The translations under genes were made by a program, and so were the position numbers. 6,260 nucleotides of DNA from JBFHKO01 sp041595355 (lineage in GTDB: Bacteria; Pseudomonadota; Gammaproteobacteria; Enterobacterales; Aeromonadaceae): assembly GCA_041595355.1 (NCBI GenBank), contig JBFHKO010000153.1:1-6260 (forward strand), written 5' to 3'. This document shows, piece after piece, positions 1 through 5,658 of this stretch. The first letter of the stretch is position 1, and each line of letters opens with the position of its first letter. Under the pieces are notes generated by a model. It was not told the DNA's origin and made no database searches. It saw nothing but the letters and a program-made list of their open reading frames with translations.

Positions 1-1581
1 GCCGAGATCATCACGCCGCGCGCGGATATTCGCAAGCTCTACCAGAGCGGCAAGGGCAGCATCAGGATGCGCGCTGTCTACCAGCTCGAGGAGGGCGAGA
101 TTGTCATCACGGCGCTGCCTCACCAGGCCAGTGGCGGCCGCATTCTGGAGCAGATCGCCGGCCAGATGCAGGCCAAGAAACTGCCCATGGTCGCCGATCT
201 GCGCGACGAGTCCGACCATGAAAATCCGACCCGGCTGGTGGTGGTGCCGCGCTCGAACCGGGTCGATATCGAGCAGCTGATGCAGCACCTGTTCGCCAGC
301 ACCGATCTGGAGAAGAGCTACCGGGTCAATCTCAACATACTGGGGCTCGACAACCGCCCCCAGGTGAAGGATTTGCGTGCGCTGCTGGCCGAATGGCTGG
401 TCTTTCGTCGTGAGACGGTGCGCCGCCGGTTGCAGTACCGGCTGGACCGGGTGGAGCGGCGTCTGCATCTGCTGGAAGGCTTGCTGACGGCCTTCCTCAA
501 TCTGGACGAGGTGATCCACATCATCCGCACCGAGGAGGAGCCGAAAGCGGTGCTGATGGCCCGTTTCGGGCTCTCCGAGGTGCAGGCCGACTACATTCTG
601 GATACCAAGCTGCGCCAGCTGGCACGCCTGGAAGAGATGAAGATCCGCGGCGAGCAGGATGCGCTGGCCAAGGAGCGCGGCCAGCTGCAGCTGCTGCTGG
701 GCTCGGAACGACGCATGACCAGCCTGCTGAAAAAGGAGCTGCTGGCCGATGCCGAAAAGTATGGCGACGCCCGGCGCTCGCCGCTGGTGGAGCGCGGCGA
801 GGCCCGGGCCCTCACCGAAAAGGAGCTGACCCCCAGCGAGCCGGTAACGGTGGTGCTCTCCGAAATGGGCTGGGTGCGCGCTGCCAAGGGACACGACATC
901 GATGTGGCGGGACTCTCCTACAAGGCCGGCGATCACTTCCTGGCGGCGGCCATCGGGCGCAGCAATCAGCAGGCGGTGTTTGTCACCAATCAGGGGCGCA
1001 CCTATGCCCTGGAGGCCCACAGCCTGCCCTCGGCGCGCAGCCAGGGCGAGCCGCTCAGCGGCCGTCTGAGCCTCAATGCCGGCGAACAGGCGCGCTTCCT
1101 GCTGCTTGGCCAGGAAGGCGAACGTTACCTGGTGCACTCGGACGCCGGGTATGGCTTTATCTGTGATTACGCCGATCTGCTCAGCAAGAACAAGAACGGC
1201 AAGGCGCTGCTGACCCTGCCGCCGGGGGCCCAGGTGATGGCGCCCCAGCGTATCGGGAATCAGGCATCTTCCTGCCTGGTGATCAGCAACGAGGGGCGCA
1301 TGCTGGTATTTCCCCTCACCGAGTTGCCCCAGCTCTCCAAGGGCAAGGGCAACAAGCTGATCGCCATTCCCGCCAGCCGGGTGGCCAGCCGGGAGGAGTT
1401 CGTCAGCCTGGTGGCCATAGTACCGGATCGGCGGCCGGTGACCCTGTTTGCCGGCAAGCGCAAGCTGACGCTCAAGCCTGCGGATCTGGATCTCTACCGC
1501 GGTGAGCGCGGCCGGCGGGGAGCCAAGCTGCCCCGCGGCCTGCAGCGGGTCGACCGTATCGAGCTGGAAGGCGGCCACTGA
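1..1581 (+). CDS. parC: DNA topoisomerase IV subunit A (ParC), 3' part; 5' end outside window
   Basis: ParC is the DNA-cleaving and rejoining subunit of topoisomerase IV, which with ParE separates linked daughter chromosomes. The frame is open from base 1 and gives 526 residues before TGA. By comparison with the roughly 750-residue E. coli protein, about the first 225 residues are missing. These hold the catalytic tyrosine and the quinolone-resistance positions, so neither can be assessed here. What remains is the end of the breakage-reunion core (ALPHQ, DLRDESDHENPTR and VPRSNRVD segments), the helical C-gate region (EWLVFRRETVRRRL, FGLSEVQADYIL, LARLEEMKIRGEQ), and a C-terminal beta-pinwheel starting near base 830 (SEPVTVVLSEMGWVRAAKGHD). 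The pinwheel ends in GERGRRG and RGLQRVDR, the ParC-like rather than GyrA-box form. The ATG at 67 is internal, because homology continues upstream of it. The protein ends about ten residues sooner than E. coli ParC, which is probably normal variation in the tail. Confidence 0.97.
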   Translation, partial: AEIITPRADIRKLYQSGKGSIRMRAVYQLEEGEIVITALPHQASGGRILEQIAGQMQAKKLPMVADLRDESDHENPTRLVVVPRSNRVDIEQLMQHLFASTDLEKSYRVNLNILGLDNRPQVKDLRALLAEWLVFRRETVRRRLQYRLDRVERRLHLLEGLLTAFLNLDEVIHIIRTEEEPKAVLMARFGLSEVQADYILDTKLRQLARLEEMKIRGEQDALAKERGQLQLLLGSERRMTSLLKKELLADAEKYGDARRSPLVERGEARALTEKELTPSEPVTVVLSEMGWVRAAKGHDIDVAGLSYKAGDHFLAAAIGRSNQQAVFVTNQGRTYALEAHSLPSARSQGEPLSGRLSLNAGEQARFLLLGQEGERYLVHSDAGYGFICDYADLLSKNKNGKALLTLPPGAQVMAPQRIGNQASSCLVISNEGRMLVFPLTELPQLSKGKGNKLIAIPASRVASREEFVSLVAIVPDRRPVTLFAGKRKLTLKPADLDLYRGERGRRGAKLPRGLQRVDRIELEGGH

Positions 1582-1603
1582 GCCGGCCCCTGGCCATTGC
1601 CGC

Positions 1604-1632
1604 TTGGCGAGGGTCAAGGGGCCCCCTATACT
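1604..1632 (+). promoter_or_regulatory. Probable sigma70 promoter for plsC
   Basis: A -35 element TTGGCG (1604-1609, 4 of 6 consensus bases) and a -10 element TATACT (1627-1632, 5 of 6) are separated by exactly 17 bp, in the 82-bp gap between the parC stop and the plsC start. Transcription would begin near 1639, leaving a leader of about 25 nt. The match is seen in the sequence; activity is inferred. It suggests plsC and the genes after it need not depend on readthrough from parC. I see no convincing intrinsic terminator after parC, so readthrough may also contribute. Confidence 0.6.
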
Positions 1633-1663
1633 GCCGCGATATTCGAATAAAAGGTTGGTTTGT

Positions 1664-2401
1664 ATGTTGAAACTGCTTCGCCTGGCCTTGCTGGGCATCC
1701 TGATGCTGTTCTGGTTTCTGTTCGGCCTGGTGATCTGCCTGCTGCGGCCGCGGCATCGCAACCATGTGCACCTGCTGGCGCGCCTGCTGCACAGCGCCTG
1801 TCCGCTGCTGGGCGTCAAGGTACGGGTCAGCATTCCGGATGCCTGCCTGGCGTTGGGCCCCTCGGTCTATGTGGCCAACCATCAGAGCAACTGGGACATC
1901 ATGGTGGCGACCGGCGCCGTCATGCCCGGCACAGTGGCGGTGGGCAAGAAGGCGTTGCTCTGGCTGCCGCTGTTCGGCCAGCTTTTCTACCTGAGTGGCA
2001 ATATTCTCATCGATCGCAGCAACCGCTCCCGCGCCGTCGATACCATCCGTCAGGTGGTGGCCCGCATCAAGAGCCGGCAGATCTCGGTGTGGATGTTCCC
2101 GGAAGGCACCCGCTCCAAGGGGCGCGGCATGCTGCCGTTCAAAACCGGCGCCTTTCACACCGCCATGCAGGCGGGGGTGCCCATAGTGCCCATCGTCTGC
2201 TCCAGCTATGCCGGGCAGATCGATCTCAACCGCTGGGACAACGGCGAGATACTGGTGGAGATGCTCAACCCGGTGGACTCCCAGCGCTGGGGGCGGGAGA
2301 GCGTGCGCGAATGCTCGGACGAGATCCGCGGCCTGATGCAGGACAAGCTGGCGGATCTGGATGCCCGGGTCCGTCGTCCCCTGCCAAGGAAGGGAACATG
2401 A
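1664..2401 (+). CDS. plsC: 1-acyl-sn-glycerol-3-phosphate acyltransferase (PlsC)
   Basis: PlsC transfers a fatty acyl group from acyl-ACP or acyl-CoA to the sn-2 position of lysophosphatidic acid, making phosphatidic acid, the precursor of membrane phospholipids; it acts at the inner membrane. The 245-residue product equals the E. coli PlsC length. An N-terminal hydrophobic anchor (about residues 4-27) is followed by the acyltransferase motifs in order: the HX4D catalytic motif in NHQSNWD, GNILIDRSNR, FPEGTRS and VPIVPIV. The frame is open back to about 1502, but the ATG at 1664 is the right start: it gives the MLKLLRL beginning expected from E. coli PlsC (MLYIFRL), the upstream extension overlaps parC, and AAGG lies 9 nt before the ATG. 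parC-plsC order is also found in E. coli. The stop codon overlaps the next gene's ATG (ATGA). Confidence 0.97.
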   Translation: MLKLLRLALLGILMLFWFLFGLVICLLRPRHRNHVHLLARLLHSACPLLGVKVRVSIPDACLALGPSVYVANHQSNWDIMVATGAVMPGTVAVGKKALLWLPLFGQLFYLSGNILIDRSNRSRAVDTIRQVVARIKSRQISVWMFPEGTRSKGRGMLPFKTGAFHTAMQAGVPIVPIVCSSYAGQIDLNRWDNGEILVEMLNPVDSQRWGRESVRECSDEIRGLMQDKLADLDARVRRPLPRKGT

Positions 2402-2631
2402 CCCAAGCCAACAATCCGCTGCATGGCATCACCCTGGCCCAGCTGCTGACCCAGCTGGTCGAGCTCTATGGTTGGGAGGAGCTCGGGCGGCGCATTCCCA
2501 TCCGCTGCTTCACTCAGGATCCCAGCCTGAAATCGAGCCTCGCCTTCCTGCGGCGCACGCCCTGGGCACGTGAAAAGGTCGAGGCGCTCTACCTGGCCTA
2601 CCTGCGCAGTCCCTGGGGGCAGGGGCGCTGA
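2398..2631 (+). CDS. VF530-family small conserved protein (DUF2132)
   Basis: A 77-residue protein with the pattern I recognise as the VF530/DUF2132 family, named after a Vibrio fischeri protein. Diagnostic segments are NPLHGITL near the start, LYGWEELGRRIPIRCF in the middle, and DPSLKSSLAFLRRTPWAR followed by KVEALY near the end. Family members are often labelled DNA-binding, but I know of no established cellular role and assign none. There is no signal peptide or membrane segment, and the protein is basic in its central and C-terminal part. The ATG at 2398 overlaps the plsC stop as ATGA, with AAGGA 7 nt upstream (2386-2390) inside plsC, so translational coupling to plsC is likely. The frame is open upstream to about 1660, but that part is only a shadow of plsC and has no homology signature. 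Confidence 0.88.
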   Translation: MTQANNPLHGITLAQLLTQLVELYGWEELGRRIPIRCFTQDPSLKSSLAFLRRTPWAREKVEALYLAYLRSPWGQGR

Positions 2632-2676
2632 GTCGCACCGCTGTCCCGCGCCGAGCCACATCGAGGGAGAGGACGC

Positions 2677-3561
2677 ATGTTTTTCATCCTGGCCCTGCTG
2701 GCCAGCCTGGGCTACGCCCTGCAGGGCGTGCTGATGGCGAGTTACTATCGCGGCATGGATCGCCTGTCGGCGGTGACCTATCGCGGGTTGTCGCTGGGGC
2801 TCAGCATGGCGCCGCTGCTGTTGTTCGTGCCTGCCGAGGCCTGGCGCGCCTGGCCCGGCATGCTGCCGCTGATCCTGGTGGCCGCCGTGCTGGCGGCCCT
2901 GGGCAACTGGTGCAATGCCACCGCGGTCAGCTGTCTGCCCATCGGTATCGCCAATGCGTTGTGCATGGGCAGCGTGTCGCTGACCCTTGCCAGTCTGGGA
3001 TTCCTGTTGCTGGGCGAGAGCCTGTCACCCCCTCAGTTGCTGTGGATGGGGCTGATCGTGGCGGGCGTACTGTTGCTGGGGCTGAGCCGCTCCCGGCCGC
3101 TGGTCACGGGGGCGGGAGTGGCGAACCGGTTGGGGCGGGGGCTGCTGTTCAGCGGCCTTTTTGGTCTGCTGCTGGGGTCGGCCTTCCTGCTGGTGGCCCG
3201 GGCGGCGCGGGCCTCGCATCCCTTTCTGGTGGCCTACAGCTGGGAGTTTGCCATCGGCCTCTGTGCCCTGCTGATGGTGTGGCTGCGTCCCCGGGTCGGC
3301 GGTGCGCCGCTACAGGCCTTGTCTGGCCGCCAATTCGCGCGCCTGCTGCTGTGTGCGGCGCCCACGGCCATGGGCACCGGCCTGTATGCGCTGGCGATGA
3401 CCCTGGGGCCGGTGGCCATCGCCGCCGCCATCGTCAGCAGCATGATGGTGTTCAGCACCCTGCTGAGCTACCTGTTGTACCGGGAGCGTCCGAGCCGCCG
3501 GCAGGTGGTCCTGATGCTCTGGATCTGCGGGGCCGTGGTGGGGCTCAAGCTGGTGGCCTGA
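2677..3561 (+). CDS. EamA/DMT-family membrane transporter
   Basis: A 294-residue, strongly hydrophobic protein with the two-repeat architecture of the drug/metabolite transporter superfamily. Repeat one covers about residues 1-137 and repeat two about 153-292, each with roughly five membrane helices. The repeats carry the typical acidic residue at a helix end, in LLGES (about 111-115) and LLYRERPS (about 267-273). Family members export or import amino acids, nucleosides, sugars or toxic compounds. The substrate cannot be read from sequence and I do not assign one. The start is supported by AGGGAG at 2664-2669, 7 nt before the ATG. It follows the VF530 gene by 45 bp with no terminator between them, so it is probably the last gene of the plsC transcription unit. 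Its stop lies 12 bp from the stop of the convergent cytochrome gene, again with no obvious hairpin. Confidence 0.85.
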   Translation: MFFILALLASLGYALQGVLMASYYRGMDRLSAVTYRGLSLGLSMAPLLLFVPAEAWRAWPGMLPLILVAAVLAALGNWCNATAVSCLPIGIANALCMGSVSLTLASLGFLLLGESLSPPQLLWMGLIVAGVLLLGLSRSRPLVTGAGVANRLGRGLLFSGLFGLLLGSAFLLVARAARASHPFLVAYSWEFAIGLCALLMVWLRPRVGGAPLQALSGRQFARLLLCAAPTAMGTGLYALAMTLGPVAIAAAIVSSMMVFSTLLSYLLYRERPSRRQVVLMLWICGAVVGLKLVA

Positions 3562-3573
3562 GATCTGCCCGTC

Positions 3574-3981
3574 TCACTTGACGTCGAAGTGGCGGTGGTA
3601 TTGCCGGCGGATGCTCTTGAGCTCCTGCGCGGCGACCATGGCCTCGTCGGTGCGGCCGGCCTGCAGCAGTGCCTGGGCTCGCGCTATGCCGGTCCGCAGT
3701 TCATCCATGCCCTGCCGATAGGTCTGGCGCTCCGGATCGTCGGCCGGCAGTCCCTGCAGGCGCTCCGGCAGTTGCCCCCGAGCCCGGGTGGCCGCCTGAT
3801 GCATGGCCTCCAACCCCTGCTGCAGGCGGGCCGGGTCTTCGGTCTCCAGCACCTGGCGGTACTGGCGGCCCAGGCTCTTCATGGTGGTTTCCAGTTCGCT
3901 GGCGGCTGCGGCCTGGGTCGGCAGGCTGAGCCCGCTGCCGAGCAGCAACAGGGTGAGGCAGAGGGTGTTGCGCATTTTCAT
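3574..3981 (-). CDS. cybC: Periplasmic cytochrome b562
   Basis: A 135-residue secreted protein of the cytochrome b562 family, a four-helix bundle that binds one non-covalent heme b in the periplasm. Residues 1-27 form a signal peptide (basic start, Leu-rich core, AAAA before the cut), with cleavage expected before Ser28. Aligned with mature E. coli cytochrome b562, Met34 matches the axial ligand Met7 and His129 matches His102. The spacing of 95 residues between them is identical in both proteins. Arg125 matches Arg98, close to the heme. There is no CxxCH, so heme is not expected to be covalently attached. The physiological electron partner of this family is not firmly established. AGGGAG (3990-3995) lies 8 nt before the ATG at 3981; a second ATG two codons in is less well placed. 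A 13-bp hairpin just upstream separates it from the reductase gene. Confidence 0.85.
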   Translation of the reverse strand: MKMRNTLCLTLLLLGSGLSLPTQAAAASELETTMKSLGRQYRQVLETEDPARLQQGLEAMHQAATRARGQLPERLQGLPADDPERQTYRQGMDELRTGIARAQALLQAGRTDEAMVAAQELKSIRRQYHRHFDVK

Positions 3982-4001
3982 CGGTATGGCTCCCTTGGCA
4001 A

Positions 4002-4031
4002 AATGAGGGCGCCCAATAGGGCGCCCTCATT
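4002..4031 (-). terminator. 13-bp hairpin, probable terminator of the disulfide reductase gene
   Basis: The arms 4002-4014 (AATGAGGGCGCCC) and 4019-4031 are perfect reverse complements around a 4-nt loop. Read on the minus strand, the stem is followed by only four T residues (4000-4003, overlapping its foot) and then G, so the U-tract is short. It lies 41 nt past the reductase stop codon and only 20 nt ahead of the cytochrome start codon. It is therefore most likely the reductase terminator, but it would also sit in the 5' leader of any transcript entering the cytochrome gene from upstream. On the plus strand no T-run follows. Each arm also contains the self-palindromic GGGCGCCC. Confidence 0.7.
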
Positions 4032-4059
4032 ACTATGGCCAGGCGGCAGCGTTTTGCAA
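4032..4059 (-). promoter_or_regulatory. Weak candidate promoter for the cytochrome b562 gene
   Basis: On the minus strand, TTGCAA (4054-4059, 4 of 6 to the -35 consensus) and CATAGT (4032-4037, 4 of 6 to the -10) are 16 bp apart, in the short gap after the reductase stop. Transcription would start inside the 13-bp hairpin at 4002-4031. Both hexamers are weak and the spacing is slightly short, so this is only the best candidate available. Without it, the cytochrome would depend on readthrough past the hairpin. Confidence 0.25.
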
Positions 4060-4072
4060 GCCGCGCGCCTGC

Positions 4073-5524
4073 TCAGGCGCCCGGGCCGCAGTCCATGCAG
4101 CGGGCGATCACCTCGGGTCCCAGGTGCAGGCGGGCATTGAGATCCCGCAGCGCGGTGCGCAGTCCCTCTTCGATTACCGGATGGTAGAAGGGCATGTCCA
4201 GCATCTGGCTGACCGTCATCTGCTGCTGGTGGGCCCAGGCGAGCAGGTGGGCGATGTGCTCGGCATCCGGGCCCATCATCTCGGCGCCGAGGAAGCGACC
4301 GGTGCCGTGCTCGCCGTAGACGCGCAGCAGCCCCTTGTTGCGCAGCATCACCCGGGAGCGGCCCTGATCCTCGAAAGAGACCTCGCCAATGTCATAGCAG
4401 CCGCAATCGGGGTAACGCCGGGTCAGCTCTTTCAGCGAGCTGCCCACCATGGCTATCTGGGGATCGGAGAAGACCACCGACAGCGGCGAGCGGCGCAGGC
4501 CGGCGCGGATATCCGGGAAGCGACCGGCATTGTCGCCGGCGATGCGGCCCTGATCCGCCGCCTCGTGCAACAGCGGCAGCTGGTTGCTGGCGTCGCCGGC
4601 GATGAAGATGTGCGGCTGGCTGGTCTGCAGGGTAAAGCGGTCGGCCAGCGGAATGCCGCGCTCATCGAGGGTCACGCCGCTGTTGCCGATATCCATCTGG
4701 TCGACGTTGGCGCGGCGGCCGGTGGTGGCCAGCAGGTAGTCGACGCGCAGCGTCTGCGGCTTGCCGTCCCGATCCAGATGATCGATCACCACCTGGTCGC
4801 CGTCGCGGCGCACCGACTCCACCCGGGCGTCGGTGTCCAGGTAGAACTCCTCGCCGAGGGTGCGGGCGGCATAATCGCGCACCTTGTCATCGGTCAGGGG
4901 GCCGAGCGAGCCGCTGACACCGAACAGGCTCACCCTGACGCCGAGGCGGTGCAGCGCCTGGCCGAGCTCGAGGCCGATGACGCCGGGGCCGAAGACGGCC
5001 ACCGAGGCCGGCAGGTCGTCCCAGGCGAAGACGTCGTCGTTGATAATGAGCCGATCGCCGAGTTCATTCCAGGCGGCGGGCCAGGTGGGGCGGGAGCCGG
5101 TGGCGATGACGATGCGCTGGGCCCGGATCTCGGTATCTTCACCCACGCGCAGGGTGTGGGCATCCACGAAGCGGGCGTAGCCGTGGATCTTGTCCTCGGC
5201 GGGAATGGCGTCCACGCCCTCGAGCACGAAGCCGACGAAGCGGTCCCGCTCGCGCTTGACGCGCGCCATCACCTCGCGGCCGTCGATGTGCAGCTCTCCC
5301 TGCGGGTGCACACCGAAGCCGGGGGCCTTGTGGATATGATGTACCGCCTCGGCGGCGGCGATCAGCAGCTTGGAGGGCATGCAGCCCACCCGGGCACAGG
5401 TGGTGCCGTAGGGGCCCCCCTCTATCATCACCACCCTGCCGGCATGGGCCCTGGCGGCCCGATAGGCGCCGAGGCCGGCGGTGCCGCCGCCGATGATGGC
5501 GACGTCAACATCAATCTTGTTCAT
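4073..5524 (-). CDS. Dihydrolipoamide-dehydrogenase-like flavoprotein disulfide reductase
   Basis: A 483-residue class I pyridine nucleotide-disulfide oxidoreductase, which passes electrons from NAD(P)H through FAD and a redox-active disulfide to a thiol substrate. The N-terminal FAD fold has GGGTAG (12-17) and Glu35. The active-site disulfide is Cys43/Cys48 in TTCARVGCMPSK, closest to the lipoamide dehydrogenase form. ATGSRP (141-146) and FIAGDAS (307-313) are the further FAD-domain motifs. The nucleotide fold has GPGVIG (179-184). The C-terminal interface domain carries the catalytic His448-Pro and Glu453 (HPVIEE). Oddities are a C-terminal Cys476-Met-Asp-Cys479 pair and the absence of the usual NADH or NADPH specificity residues after the second Rossmann strand. 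GGAGGA lies 6 nt before the ATG at 5524. No dehydrogenase-complex genes are nearby. The peroxiredoxin-glutaredoxin neighbour suggests a thiol-reducing role in oxidative stress rather than a part in pyruvate dehydrogenase. Confidence 0.88.
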   Translation of the reverse strand: MNKIDVDVAIIGGGTAGLGAYRAARAHAGRVVMIEGGPYGTTCARVGCMPSKLLIAAAEAVHHIHKAPGFGVHPQGELHIDGREVMARVKRERDRFVGFVLEGVDAIPAEDKIHGYARFVDAHTLRVGEDTEIRAQRIVIATGSRPTWPAAWNELGDRLIINDDVFAWDDLPASVAVFGPGVIGLELGQALHRLGVRVSLFGVSGSLGPLTDDKVRDYAARTLGEEFYLDTDARVESVRRDGDQVVIDHLDRDGKPQTLRVDYLLATTGRRANVDQMDIGNSGVTLDERGIPLADRFTLQTSQPHIFIAGDASNQLPLLHEAADQGRIAGDNAGRFPDIRAGLRRSPLSVVFSDPQIAMVGSSLKELTRRYPDCGCYDIGEVSFEDQGRSRVMLRNKGLLRVYGEHGTGRFLGAEMMGPDAEHIAHLLAWAHQQQMTVSQMLDMPFYHPVIEEGLRTALRDLNARLHLGPEVIARCMDCGPGA

Positions 5525-5554
5525 GGTTCATCCTCCGGGATAATCATTGAAAAC

Positions 5555-5590
5555 CCACTGCACGAAGAGGGCTTTCAGTGGTTCCCTCTT
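5555..5590 (-). promoter_or_regulatory. Interlocking inverted repeats in the reductase leader (possible pseudoknot or attenuator)
   Basis: Two inverted repeats interlock. AAGAGGG (5565-5571) pairs with CCCTCTT (5584-5590), and CCACTG (5555-5560) pairs with CAGTGG (5576-5581). One arm of each lies in the loop of the other. In minus-strand RNA they could be mutually exclusive hairpins, or an H-type pseudoknot with stems of 7 and 6 bp joined by loops of 2, 4 and 4 nt. It ends 18 nt before the GGAGGA ribosome site of the reductase gene, and GTTTTC follows the second stem. The pairing is seen in the sequence; the regulatory role is inference. Confidence 0.35.
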
Positions 5591-5603
5591 GGGGGTGGAA
5601 AAA

Positions 5604-5627
5604 GGGGAGAGGGGAAAAAAGGGTGGG
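5604..5627 (+). other. Potential G-quadruplex motif in a purine-rich tract
   Basis: Four runs of three or more G (5604-5607, 5611-5614, 5621-5623, 5625-5627) are separated by loops of 3, 6 and 1 nt, fitting the usual three-tetrad pattern. It lies inside a nearly all-purine plus-strand tract from 5591 to 5627 and overlaps the T-tract and one arm of the terminator at 5615-5638. The plus strand is the template for the neighbouring minus-strand genes. Folding is not shown. Confidence 0.3.
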
Positions 5628-5638
5628 CTACCCCACCC
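5615..5638 (-). terminator. Intrinsic terminator of the peroxiredoxin-glutaredoxin gene
   Basis: On the minus strand a perfect 7-bp GC-rich stem (GGGTGGG/CCCACCC, 5632-5638 with 5621-5627) has a 4-nt loop and is followed at once by six T residues (5615-5620). It begins 20 nt after the TAA of the peroxiredoxin-glutaredoxin gene. This is the classical intrinsic terminator form. It implies that most prx-grx transcription stops here and that the reductase gene downstream needs either readthrough or its own promoter. Confidence 0.85.
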
Positions 5639-5658
5639 GTTGGCAACGCTGACCGGCT

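Noticed and set aside
67..69. ATG at 67 as a gene start for parC.
   Set aside because: The frame is open from base 1, and the residues before the ATG (AEIITPRADIRKLY) match the interior of ParC, so the gene is cut by the window edge rather than truncated.
1502..1663. A longer plsC start 54 codons upstream.
   Set aside because: The extension overlaps the end of parC, covers the predicted promoter and has no homology to PlsC; the ATG at 1664 gives the same 245-residue length as E. coli PlsC.
1472..2158. A 228-codon minus-strand frame opposite the end of parC and the start of plsC.
   Set aside because: It spans two well-identified plus-strand genes and their promoter. Its Gln/His/Arg-rich, low-complexity composition is typical of an antisense shadow.
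2910..3581. A 223-codon plus-strand frame inside the transporter gene in another phase.
   Set aside because: It is Gly/Ala/Pro-rich with no domain signature, while the overlapping frame encodes a clear ten-helix membrane protein.
5540..5545. GATTAT on the minus strand as a -10 element for the reductase gene.
   Set aside because: Only 4 of 6 bases match, there is no acceptable -35 element 15-19 bp upstream, and transcription would begin at the ribosome-binding site.
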